Assembly (NCBI GenBank): GCA_934317005.1
Contig: CAKREB010000001.1
Coordinates: 1 to 64,000, forward strand
Direction: 5' to 3'
Length of the DNA: 64,000 bases
Source of the DNA: an uncultured Lachnospiraceae bacterium
Lineage (GTDB): Bacteria > Bacillota > Clostridia > Lachnospirales > Lachnospiraceae
The position numbers and the translations under genes were made by a program. The stretch's first letter is position 1; each line of letters begins with the position of its first letter. Under the pieces are notes generated by a model, which had not been told where the DNA came from, did no database searches, and saw only the letters and a list, made by a program, of their open reading frames with translations. Of the stretch, positions 35,730 to 43,526 are shown piece after piece.

Positions 35730-36233
35730 TTAAAAATCGTATGAGATAAAAGGGATTCCAATATAGAGATACTTAGATGTGGTGGCAGCCTGAAGGGTAG
35801 AGGTTCTGTTTGAAGAAGCTTCATGGTACTTAACATACTTTGGACAGTAAAAATAAAGGTCTGTATAATTATTTTCTTTATGATAGGAAACCAAAGCAGT
35901 GCTACAGTCATACTTTTTAAAAAAAGCGGTGACAGCTTTTACATCTGAGGGAGGATTAGTTGTTCCTTCTGTAGAAAGGCAGGAGATGGGAAGACGAAAA
36001 GTGGTCTGATCTAATTGACATAGTTTATCAGCATAATCGTGTCTGAGGGATGCCAATGCACTGTCAGAGGAAGTACCTGCATTTGTATTTAAAAAGGCGG
36101 GGATTGCCTGATAAGTGTTATATGAAGTGTTAGCAGAAAATGTTTGGATAAAAAAGCAGATCCATAGAAAAAAAGCAAGGCAGGCTATGGAAATTGTGAA
36201 AAATTGTTTGCTGTAAAATATATTATTTTTCAT
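35730..36233 (-). CDS. Small membrane-anchored extracellular protein, function unknown
   Basis: The 167-residue protein has one N-terminal helix (about residues 10-32, FFTISIACLAFFLWICFFIQTF) and a Ser/Thr-rich extracellular part with three cysteines. The C-terminus ends in YLYIGIPFISYDF. AAGGAG lies 9 nt before the ATG. I do not recognise it. It lies between a small hypothetical gene on the other strand and the terminator of the rsmI operon. Confidence 0.65.
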   Translation of the reverse strand: MKNNIFYSKQFFTISIACLAFFLWICFFIQTFSANTSYNTYQAIPAFLNTNAGTSSDSALASLRHDYADKLCQLDQTTFRLPISCLSTEGTTNPPSDVKAVTAFFKKYDCSTALVSYHKENNYTDLYFYCPKYVKYHEASSNRTSTLQAATTSKYLYIGIPFISYDF

Positions 36234-36330
36234 GATGGCATACTCCTTATGGTTATCAAAAAATTTAAAGGGACTGTTTTGATAAGATTATCAGAACAGA
36301 CAAATCATTATGTCATCATTTTTTCCATAT

Positions 36331-36414
36331 TTAGAAAAAATATACTTATCTTTCCAGCATCGGGCCTTATGACAGTGCGAAAGGTGTACGATCAGGCTGA
36401 AAGGATAAGTATAT
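36331..36414 (-). terminator. Long hairpin terminator of the tmk-rsmI operon
   Basis: ATATACTTATC (36340-36350) pairs perfectly with GATAAGTATAT (36404-36414), and CTTTC-AGC extends the stem with one bulge. On the reverse strand it is followed by TTTTTTCT. The apical part (about 40 nt) contains further short complementarity. Confidence 0.8.
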
Positions 36415-36435
36415 AGATTGATCCATGTTTCAATA

Positions 36436-37281
36436 TTACTTTTCATCTAACAGAATTTGATAGATTTCTCTTTTTGATACGCCGCGGTCTTGTGCTACTT
36501 TTTTCATGGCGTCCTTTTTGCTGAGATTTTGAGCCATATAGTATTCCAAATGTTCTGGTACGGAATAGCGGCTCCACTGTTCCTGCTCTTTCTTGTCGAG
36601 TGTTTCCTGAGAGATACCATCTATTACAAGTACATATTCTCCTTTTGGATCATTTTGCTTAAAATATTCGATGGCAGAGCCAAGAGTAAGCTGCTGTACG
36701 GTTTCGTGAAGCTTTGTAAGCTCTCTGCAGAGTGTCAGATTTCTATCTCCGAGTGTATCGTAAAGCTCTGCTAAGGTCGCTTTTAGATGATGAGGTGCTT
36801 CATATAGGAGGGTTGTTCTGGTTTCTGTTTTTAAGGAATCTAAAATAGTGCGTCGCTCCTTTTTGTCATGAGGTAAGAATGCCTCAAAAGCAAAACGACG
36901 TGTGGAAAGACCGGATAGTGTCAGCGCTGTGATACAGGCACATGCACCGGGCAGTGATGTAACAGGGATACCTGCTGCGTATGCCTGACGGACGATTTCC
37001 TCGCCGGGATCGGAAATACCCGGTGTTCCGGCATCTGTTACAAGAGCGATATTTGTACCGTCTAACATCTTTTGTACCAGATAGGCTGCCTTGTCAATTT
37101 TATTATATTCGTGATAACTTGTCATAGGAGTTTTAATCTCAAAATGATTTAAGAGCTTGATCGTATTTCGCGTATCTTCTGCGGCAATCAGATCAACTTC
37201 TTTTAGTGTGCGAATCACACGAAAGGTCATATCCTCTAAATTACCAATCGGTGTAGCACATAGATATAATGTTCCAGACAT
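36436..37281 (-). CDS. rsmI: 16S rRNA (cytidine1402-2'-O)-methyltransferase RsmI
   Basis: RsmI methylates the ribose of C1402 at the ribosomal P site. The tetrapyrrole-methylase-like fold is seen from LYLCATPIGNLEDMTFRVI, AAEDTRNTIKLLNHF, LVTDAGTPGISDPGEE and LPGACACITALTLSG. At 281 residues it is full length, and the last 40 residues form the helical C-terminal region (KKDAMKKVAQDRGVSKREIYQ). It is the final gene of the tmk operon, 27 bp after trmN6. Confidence 0.96.
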   Translation of the reverse strand: MSGTLYLCATPIGNLEDMTFRVIRTLKEVDLIAAEDTRNTIKLLNHFEIKTPMTSYHEYNKIDKAAYLVQKMLDGTNIALVTDAGTPGISDPGEEIVRQAYAAGIPVTSLPGACACITALTLSGLSTRRFAFEAFLPHDKKERRTILDSLKTETRTTLLYEAPHHLKATLAELYDTLGDRNLTLCRELTKLHETVQQLTLGSAIEYFKQNDPKGEYVLVIDGISQETLDKKEQEQWSRYSVPEHLEYYMAQNLSKKDAMKKVAQDRGVSKREIYQILLDEK

Positions 37282-37308
37282 GTTTTTGGCTCCATTCTTA
37301 TATAGTAA

Positions 37309-38055
37309 TTATTCGTATCCGTAAATATCTAAAAGCTGACGGGTGTATTCACCTGATTTTTCATATACGATGATCGGCGGATCGATTTTTAACATAGGAT
37401 TTCCGTCTTTTACCGCTTCTATCAATACCATGTTTGGTTCTTTGCACAGATAGGGATGGACAAGACACATGCGCTTTGGCTCTAAATGATATTTCATCAT
37501 GGTTTGAAAGATTTCTGCAAGACGAAATGGTCGATGAACCATATATAAGCTTTTTTTAGGCTTTAATACTCTGGCACTTTCGCGAACAACATCATCCAGT
37601 GTGCATAAGATTTCGTGTCGGGCAATCGCTTTTGGCAGATCAGGGTTCTTTAGACCGTGTTGATCGTTCATATAAGGCGGATTTGTTACGACAGCATCAA
37701 AGGAATGATTACCAAAAATATCAGAGGCATGGGAAATGTCACCGACTGTAATGTGGATGCGTTCCTCCAGATGATTATAGATAACGCTTCTTTTTGCCAT
37801 ATCAGCACTTTCTTCCTGAATTTCCAATGCTTCAAAACATTTTGCTTTGGTTTTGGCAGCTAGTAAAATAGGAAGAATGCCGGTTCCGGTACCGAGGTCT
37901 AATACGCGGCTGTCTTTTTTGATGTCCGCAAAATGGGACAAGAGAACAGCATCCATACCAAAGCAGAACTTTTGTGGATTTTGAATGATCTTATAGCCGT
38001 TTCTCTGCAGATCATCTAATCGTTCTCCGTCACGCAACATGTTTGTATGTTCCAT
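37309..38055 (-). CDS. tRNA1(Val) (adenine37-N6)-methyltransferase-like protein
   Basis: The 248-residue protein is a class I SAM methyltransferase of the TrmN6/YabB group. The SAM motif is LDLGTGTGILPILLAAKT, and the catalytic NPPYM is typical of N6-adenine methylation. The N-terminal LQRNGYKIIQNPQKFCFGMDAVLL is characteristic of the family. The ATG at 38055 lies 2 bp past the ricT stop. AGGAA is upstream. Its place between ricT and rsmI matches yabB in Bacillus. Confidence 0.9.
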   Translation of the reverse strand: MEHTNMLRDGERLDDLQRNGYKIIQNPQKFCFGMDAVLLSHFADIKKDSRVLDLGTGTGILPILLAAKTKAKCFEALEIQEESADMAKRSVIYNHLEERIHITVGDISHASDIFGNHSFDAVVTNPPYMNDQHGLKNPDLPKAIARHEILCTLDDVVRESARVLKPKKSLYMVHRPFRLAEIFQTMMKYHLEPKRMCLVHPYLCKEPNMVLIEAVKDGNPMLKIDPPIIVYEKSGEYTRQLLDIYGYE

Positions 38056-38057
38056 AA

Positions 38058-39311
38058 TTATTGTTCCTGTGAGCGGTTTTTACCACCTTTGTTGTATGAT
38101 TTTCCGTTGTTTCCATTGTTATTATTACGGTAGTTGTTTTTATTGTTGCGGTTATTCTGGTGATGTTGCCCGTTATGGTTTTGTGAATGATTGTTGTAAT
38201 TTTTTTTGCGGAATTTTTTGCGTTCCTCATCTGTATTCTGGTTATCCCGCTGCTTGGCAGAGCGTTCACGGTTATTTGTATTATCCTTATCTTTATTATA
38301 AGGACGCGCGTTTTTGTTATAATTATTGTGCTTTTTGCGGTTTTCATAACGTGGTTTTGCCGGAGAAGAATCTGCTTCCTCAGCAGTAGTATCTTCTAAG
38401 TCTTCTTTTTCCATTTGCTCAAGCTCGCGCAATGCACTTTCGTCTACTTCCTCGTCCGGAAGTGTTGGAGCAATAGGAGCATTGGCAGGTCTTTTATTGC
38501 GTTCAAACTGAAGTTCGCTGACATGGTATTCGCGGACTTCTTTTTCATCGTTATCATGCATGATAAGAACCTTTACAAGCTGTTTTAAGACACTGATGCT
38601 CTGCACCTCACCCTGATAGCCTTCTACAGTAGTGACTTTTGCACCCAGATGAGGAAGTGTACTATTTAAATATTCATAAGCTTCCTGCTCGTTTTTCAGA
38701 CAGCACATTAGTCTGCCACAGACACCTGATATTTTAGATGGATTCAGGGACAGATTCTGTTCCTTAGCCATTTTGATCGAAACAGGGGCAAAGTCAGATA
38801 AATAGGTATGACAACAGAGGGGGCGACCACATATGCCAATACCACCAATCATTTTGGTTTCATCGCGGACACCAATCTGACGAAGCTCAATTCTTGTGCG
38901 GAAAACAGATGCTAAGTCCTTTACCAATTCGCGAAAGTCGATTCGTCCGTCTGCCGTAAAGTAAAATAAAAGCTTATTGCGGTCAAAGGTGTATTCCGAA
39001 TCGATGAGCTTCATATTTAATTCATGCTTGGAAATTTTTTCCAGACAGATCTGAAATGCTTCCTTTTCCTTCTTCTCATTTTCGGCATTGGCAGCATCAT
39101 CCTCAGGTGTAGCAATTCGCATAACCGGTTTTAGTGGCTGTACTACTTTGTCATCCGTAACTTCCTTTGGAGAAAGAACGACTGTACCATACTCCACTCC
39201 ACGTGCGGTTTCCACAATAACGTGATCTCCTTTTTGAATAGGCATACCTGCGGGAGCAAAGTAGTATACTTTTCCTGATTTTCTAAAACGAACTCCGATT
39301 ATAAGTATCAT
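38058..39311 (-). CDS. ricT: PSP1-domain protein RicT (YaaT) with an Asn-rich tail
   Basis: RicT is part of the Ric (YlbF-YmcA-YaaT) complex, which in Bacillus stimulates RNase Y processing and affects sporulation. The PSP1 domain is complete (residues 1-275), with the cysteine-rich iron-sulfur region GICGRPLCCHTYLSDFAPV and GVCGRLMCCLKNEQ. After about residue 280 it has a 135-residue acidic and then Asn/Lys/Arg-rich tail (NNRNNKNNYRNNNN). Bacillus YaaT is near 275 residues, so the tail is an addition. It starts 79 bp downstream of holB. Confidence 0.93.
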   Translation of the reverse strand: MILIIGVRFRKSGKVYYFAPAGMPIQKGDHVIVETARGVEYGTVVLSPKEVTDDKVVQPLKPVMRIATPEDDAANAENEKKEKEAFQICLEKISKHELNMKLIDSEYTFDRNKLLFYFTADGRIDFRELVKDLASVFRTRIELRQIGVRDETKMIGGIGICGRPLCCHTYLSDFAPVSIKMAKEQNLSLNPSKISGVCGRLMCCLKNEQEAYEYLNSTLPHLGAKVTTVEGYQGEVQSISVLKQLVKVLIMHDNDEKEVREYHVSELQFERNKRPANAPIAPTLPDEEVDESALRELEQMEKEDLEDTTAEEADSSPAKPRYENRKKHNNYNKNARPYNKDKDNTNNRERSAKQRDNQNTDEERKKFRKKNYNNHSQNHNGQHHQNNRNNKNNYRNNNNGNNGKSYNKGGKNRSQEQ

Positions 39312-39400
39312 AATTTAATAAATTCCTTTCTGTAAGCAGCTTCCTTTATCAAAACTTATCAAATAGGAAAATGCTCATACTATAAGCAGCACATATTACT

Positions 39401-40390
39401 TTATTCTTTGATAGAAAGTAACAGTAATTCAATGGCTGTTTCAAAATTAACATTGGCTTTTAAGCGAACCTTTGCTTTATCAATTGCTTTAATGATCTTT
39501 TCGATGTCTTCATAATTTCGAACACTTGCCTGTCGGGAAATTGCTTTATATTCATCGCGATATAAGAGAATATTTGCATCCTTTGTGACTTTAAACATTA
39601 AGATGTCACGATACCATAAAAGCATGAGATCAAGATATTCTGTGATTCTTCCCTTTCGCTGGGAAAGCTCTTTTATCATGCTCATAAGATCGGAAACATC
39701 CATATCATCAATTTCCTTTAACAGCTGTAGTGTATCACGCTTCATTTCCTGAAAATCTTCTGAAGAAGCAAAGTGAATAGCTTTTCCAACATTTCCCTGA
39801 CAGAAGCCGGCAGCAATTTTCGCCTGTTCCGGTTCCATTTGAAGGTTCTTGATCAAATACTGTGTAATCACTTCCTTCTGAAGTGGCTGTGTGTTTAATG
39901 TGATACAGCGGGAAGTAATTGTTGGAAGAAGATTCTGGGTATTTTCTGTAAGCAATAAAATGATAGCGTATTCCGGCGGCTCTTCCATTGTTTTAAGTAA
40001 AGCGTTCTGTGCCTGTTCTGTCATCTTGTTCGCATCCGGAATGATATATACTTTATGTGAACTGCTGTAAGGCTTGATCGAAATATCATTGATAAGCTGT
40101 TCACGGATATCATCAATACCGATACTTGCCTTTTCATGTGTAATAAAGCGAATATCAGGATGGTTATTGGAGTCTGCCTGAAGGCAGGATTTACATTTTC
40201 CACAGGCATCCCCGTCGGGTGTTCTGTTTTCGCATAAAAGTGTTTTGGTGAGAGCGGAAGCAAGAAGACGTCTTCCGGAACCTGCTTCACCATTTATGAT
40301 ATATGCGTGAGAAAGACTTCCCTGCATAATACTTTCCTGAAGATGTTTTTTTATTTGTTCCTGTCCGATAATATCTTTAAAATTTGCCAT
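39401..40390 (-). CDS. holB: DNA polymerase III delta' subunit
   Basis: HolB is the delta' subunit of the clamp loader. The Walker A region reads NGEAGSGRRLLASAL, with Arg in place of the usual Lys, consistent with delta' not hydrolysing ATP. The zinc module is CENRTPDGDACGKCKSCLQ. The SRC motif occurs as ITSRCITLN. I start at ATG 40390 (MANFKDIIGQEQIKKHL), with GAGGG 5 nt upstream; four extra codons are open. It has 329 residues and lies in the tmk-yaaR-holB-ricT order of Firmicutes. Confidence 0.94.
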   Translation of the reverse strand: MANFKDIIGQEQIKKHLQESIMQGSLSHAYIINGEAGSGRRLLASALTKTLLCENRTPDGDACGKCKSCLQADSNNHPDIRFITHEKASIGIDDIREQLINDISIKPYSSSHKVYIIPDANKMTEQAQNALLKTMEEPPEYAIILLLTENTQNLLPTITSRCITLNTQPLQKEVITQYLIKNLQMEPEQAKIAAGFCQGNVGKAIHFASSEDFQEMKRDTLQLLKEIDDMDVSDLMSMIKELSQRKGRITEYLDLMLLWYRDILMFKVTKDANILLYRDEYKAISRQASVRNYEDIEKIIKAIDKAKVRLKANVNFETAIELLLLSIKE

Positions 40391-40426
40391 AGTTACCCTC
40401 ATTTCTATATTGTTCTTATTATCATA

Positions 40427-40867
40427 TCACGTAAATATGTCCAAGAGAAGACCGCGAATCTCGTCTACTTTGCTTAAGATGGCGATACGATCCTTTTCTT
40501 CTCTCAATAGTTCTTCTGCCAATTCATCCAGTGTCTGATTGATCTTTTTGACAATACCGTAAACACGGTGTCTGCCTTTTCGGTCTAAGAAGTTTTCGCG
40601 GCTGAACTGGTGGGTATGTGTTGCAATTTCATTCATAAATTCCTGAATGAGTTTGCGATACTGTTTCATATCGCGGACATCCATTTTTTTACTGAGGCGG
40701 TTTCCCTGCTGTATGATGTCTTCCATCATAAGAGAAAGCTGTGACTGTAGTTCGTTTTCCTCTAAGCTGCTTAACAGAGCAAAACGAAAAGAACCGTCTG
40801 TTTCAGCAGTAGGGGCTTTCTGCTCTGTCTGCTGCAGTTGTTGAAGATTTGTAATCTTTAAATCCAC
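40427..40867 (-). CDS. YaaR family protein (DUF327)
   Basis: The 146-residue protein matches YaaR, of unknown function, encoded between tmk and holB in many Firmicutes. It is helical and basic (KQYRKLIQEFMNEIATHTHQF and DRKGRHRVYGIVKKINQTLDELAEELL). I place the start at the second GTG (40867, VDLKITNL), 8 nt after GGAGG; the GTG two codons upstream lies too close to that site. It is 18 bp after tmk and about 36 bp before holB. Confidence 0.85.
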   Translation of the reverse strand: MDLKITNLQQLQQTEQKAPTAETDGSFRFALLSSLEENELQSQLSLMMEDIIQQGNRLSKKMDVRDMKQYRKLIQEFMNEIATHTHQFSRENFLDRKGRHRVYGIVKKINQTLDELAEELLREEKDRIAILSKVDEIRGLLLDIFT

Positions 40868-40885
40868 ACTCACATCCTCCCTTCC

Positions 40886-41524
40886 CTAATGGATATCTGT
40901 AAACAATGTGGAAGTTTTTTGCCAGATTTCATCTGCAATCTGTTCCACGCTTTGATTTCCATTGATAATTATGATCTGTTCTGTTGTGCTTAACTGTTCT
41001 ATTAAACTCAGATAGCAGTTTCGAACTTCTGTTAAACGTTCCTTTGTTTCAAACAGATCGGTATGAAAACGGTTTTTTGCCATGCGTTCCATCGCAAGCT
41101 CCGGATCAATATCAATAAAAATATGACAATCCGGACGAAGGGTTTCGTTCGCAGCGTGATTTAACTGCATTACCCATTCAAGAGGTACTCTGACACCCTG
41201 ATATGCATAGTTTGATAGGACATAACGGTCACAGATGACATGAATCCCCTGTTCGATTTTTGTGCAGATACCATCTGTTTTGTTTTTTAGATGATCCAGA
41301 CGATCCGCAGCAAATAGAGCCGCAAGTGTGTCTTCATCTGCCTTGATGCGACCGGATAAAAACTGTCGAAGCATGGAACCGATAGGCCCTGTGGATGGTT
41401 CTGCCGTTTCATAGCAGGAAGCTCCTGTCTGTTCGATCTTTTCCCTTAAGAGAGAAATCTGTGTGCTTTTTCCACTACCGTCAATTCCCTCAAATGTAAT
41501 AAAATGTCCCTTTGTCTGATTCAT
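40886..41524 (-). CDS. tmk: Thymidylate kinase
   Basis: Tmk phosphorylates dTMP to dTDP. The P-loop is FEGIDGSGKSTQISLL, and the DR-motif region is CDRYVLSNYAYQGVR. The LID region (MAKNRFHTDLFETKER) and length (212 residues) are normal. GAGG precedes the ATG. It sits 18 bp after the J-domain fusion gene, and the two are clearly cotranscribed. Confidence 0.96.
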   Translation of the reverse strand: MNQTKGHFITFEGIDGSGKSTQISLLREKIEQTGASCYETAEPSTGPIGSMLRQFLSGRIKADEDTLAALFAADRLDHLKNKTDGICTKIEQGIHVICDRYVLSNYAYQGVRVPLEWVMQLNHAANETLRPDCHIFIDIDPELAMERMAKNRFHTDLFETKERLTEVRNCYLSLIEQLSTTEQIIIINGNQSVEQIADEIWQKTSTLFTDIH

Positions 41525-41542
41525 AAATAAGTGTCCTCGTTT

Positions 41543-42709
41543 CTAATCACGATGATTGATACAGATAGCATTGCCGTTGCGGCTGGCATCTGAGCAGGCG
41601 GCAAATACACTGTCTTCTATGGTTGTTTTACCAGTATACTGTAAAATGCCGGCATGAAGTGTAAAGGCTTCTACCTGACGTGTTCGAATGTTATTAATAA
41701 ATTTTTGGGAGGCAAGCATTGCCTGTGCCTCTGTGGTTTCTGCTAAAAGGCATACGATCTGGTTGTTACCAAAACGGGCGACCAGATCATTCATGCGGCA
41801 GGATGCTTTGATAATACTGGCACATTGACAAAGACAGGGGATTTCCCTTGAACTGTCTGTGCAGTGCACCTGAAACACAACCAGAGAAAGTGGATTCTGA
41901 TAGCGCTTAAAACGTTCCACTTCCTTAATTGCTTCGTCATAAAAGCCGCTTTCGCTTAGCAATCCGGTTAAAGGATCTCTTTTTGCAACGGCACTCTGAT
42001 AGAGAGCAATCGGATCGAAATTTTTTCTTCTCTGTGCCATAAGCTTAAACTTTAACGTTGCCTGCTTTAAGGACTTAATGCCTAGACAGACTTTCCAGGA
42101 AGTACCATCAAATGCCATATATTTATGTGTCGTGGATTGGGAAACCTGTGAGGTTTGCAGATCCAAATCATTCACAATAACGGCGTATTCGGTAACTTGT
42201 TGGTAAATGATTTCTCCAATCCGGCATCTGTTGTAGGAACGGTATTTTTGTATGCGATAGTCCTGCATCTCAAAGCATTCGCTGATGGCATCCCGCCAGG
42301 CACAGAATTGATGGCAGGAAATACGTTCTTTATCTTCTAAGGTCAGGCAGGAGTATGCTGCTGTCCAGTTTTTGGTATATAATGCATGAAAAAACTGCTC
42401 TAAAACGCTCTTAGGAGAGTTCGCCGAAAGCCTGTCCTCATTCCACATCTGTGAAATGTTTTGAACATATTTTTTGCGCGCCATAAAATGTTCCTGCCAT
42501 ATTTTATGATAGGCTGTCCTTTTATCCGGATCGCTAAGTACGCGATACGCTTCATTGATCTCCGTAATCTGTGCAAGGGTGTTGCTGTCATTGCTTGCGT
42601 CCGGATGATACAGTGTACAAAGCTTTCGATATGCTGCTTTGATCACGTCAAAGGATGCGTCATGATGCACCTGCAAAATCTTATAATAATCTTTAATTAG
42701 TGAGGGCAA
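41543..42709 (-). CDS. J-domain / NTF2-like / degenerate GGDEF fusion protein
   Basis: This 388-residue protein starts with a J-domain (residues 5-72) whose HPD motif (35-37 in LYHPDAS) is intact, so it should stimulate an Hsp70 (DnaK). Residues about 98-212 look like an NTF2/SnoaL-like domain (SVLEQFFHALYTKNWTAAYSC and FDGTSWKVCLGI). Residues about 240-385 have the GGDEF fold beginning (RDPLTGLLSESGFYDEAI), but the catalytic motif reads RFGNNQI (312-318) and the metal-binding aspartate strand reads VVFQVH, so it cannot be a cyclase; it may bind a nucleotide or only form dimers. The start is TTG 42709 with AAGGAGG 8 nt upstream. It heads the tmk operon, from its own promoter. This architecture is not one I know. 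Confidence 0.85.
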   Translation of the reverse strand: MPSLIKDYYKILQVHHDASFDVIKAAYRKLCTLYHPDASNDSNTLAQITEINEAYRVLSDPDKRTAYHKIWQEHFMARKKYVQNISQMWNEDRLSANSPKSVLEQFFHALYTKNWTAAYSCLTLEDKERISCHQFCAWRDAISECFEMQDYRIQKYRSYNRCRIGEIIYQQVTEYAVIVNDLDLQTSQVSQSTTHKYMAFDGTSWKVCLGIKSLKQATLKFKLMAQRRKNFDPIALYQSAVAKRDPLTGLLSESGFYDEAIKEVERFKRYQNPLSLVVFQVHCTDSSREIPCLCQCASIIKASCRMNDLVARFGNNQIVCLLAETTEAQAMLASQKFINNIRTRQVEAFTLHAGILQYTGKTTIEDSVFAACSDASRNGNAICINHRD

Positions 42710-42768
42710 TCAGGACACCTCCTTCTTTGATAAAAGAACCATAAAAAATAATGCCAACAATTACTATA

Positions 42769-42797
42769 ATTATACCCTTATTTCATTATATTTGCAA
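42769..42797 (-). promoter_or_regulatory. Promoter of the J-domain fusion/tmk operon
   Basis: On the reverse strand TTGCAA (42797-42792) and TATAAT (42774-42769) are separated by 17 nt, about 60 bp before the TTG start. Confidence 0.75.
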
Positions 42798-42826
42798 ATA
42801 TATAGTACCCTATTTAACAGGACGTA

Positions 42827-42835
42827 TGGTATACT
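42827..42835 (+). promoter_or_regulatory. Extended -10 promoter before the flavin reductase gene
   Basis: TGGTATACT is an extended -10 element (TGn-TATACT) with no clear -35; it lies about 33 bp before the start codon and back to back with the operon promoter above. Confidence 0.5.
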
Positions 42836-42867
42836 ATATAAAAAGATTTTTATGAGCGAGGTTGATC

Positions 42868-43470
42868 ATGTCAAAAATAAATTTTAAACCCGGAAATATG
42901 CTGTATCCTTTGCCAGCTGTGTTGGTAAGCTGCGCAGACACGGACGGAAGATCAAATCTGCTGACGGTAGCATGGGCAGGAACCATTTGTACGAATCCGC
43001 CTATGGTGTCTATTTCAGTAAGACCAGAGAGGTATTCCTATGATCTGATAAAAACGACAAAGCAGTTTGTGATAAATCTGACAACAGAAGAACTCGCGTA
43101 TGCGACAGACTATTGCGGGGTTCGTTCCGGAAGAGATGTGGACAAGTGGAAGGAGTGTCATCTGACACCGATACCTGCTGATACGGTGGACTGTCCGTTG
43201 GTGGAAGAATCTCCTGTAAATATTGAGTGTCACGTGGAAGAAATCAAGGAGTTAGGCTCACATCATATGTTTATCGCAAGGGTAACAGCAGTTCATGTGG
43301 ATGAAAAGTATATGGATGAAAAGAACACGTTTCATCTGAATGACAGTAAGTTACTTGCGTATTCTCATGGAACATATTATTCTCTTGGAAAAAAGCTTGG
43401 AACATTCGGCTATTCTGTGCGCAAAAAAGGCACGAAAAAGAACGCAGGGAGAAAGAAAAAGAAATCGTGA
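42868..43470 (+). CDS. Flavin reductase family protein
   Basis: The 200-residue protein belongs to the FMN-binding flavin reductase-like family: MLYPLPAVLVSCADTDGRSNLLTVAW, ICTNPPMVSISVRPERYSYDL and FVINLTTEELAYATDYCG. Such proteins reduce flavin or bind FMN; the specific partner is unknown. The last 20 residues are very basic (KKGTKKNAGRKKKKS). The ATG at 42868 has GAGG 6 nt upstream; an in-frame TTG two codons earlier is less likely. It stands alone, divergent from the tmk operon. Confidence 0.9.
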   Translation: MSKINFKPGNMLYPLPAVLVSCADTDGRSNLLTVAWAGTICTNPPMVSISVRPERYSYDLIKTTKQFVINLTTEELAYATDYCGVRSGRDVDKWKECHLTPIPADTVDCPLVEESPVNIECHVEEIKELGSHHMFIARVTAVHVDEKYMDEKNTFHLNDSKLLAYSHGTYYSLGKKLGTFGYSVRKKGTKKNAGRKKKKS

Positions 43471-43526
43471 TACAGTCACTTTTTAAATGGCAGTTCATAC
43501 AATAATGATAAAGAGGGGGATTCTTT

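Noticed and set aside
38039..38399. Forward-strand Cys/Tyr/Phe-rich open frames opposite ricT
   Set aside because: They arise from the Asn-rich codons of the RicT tail read on the other strand.
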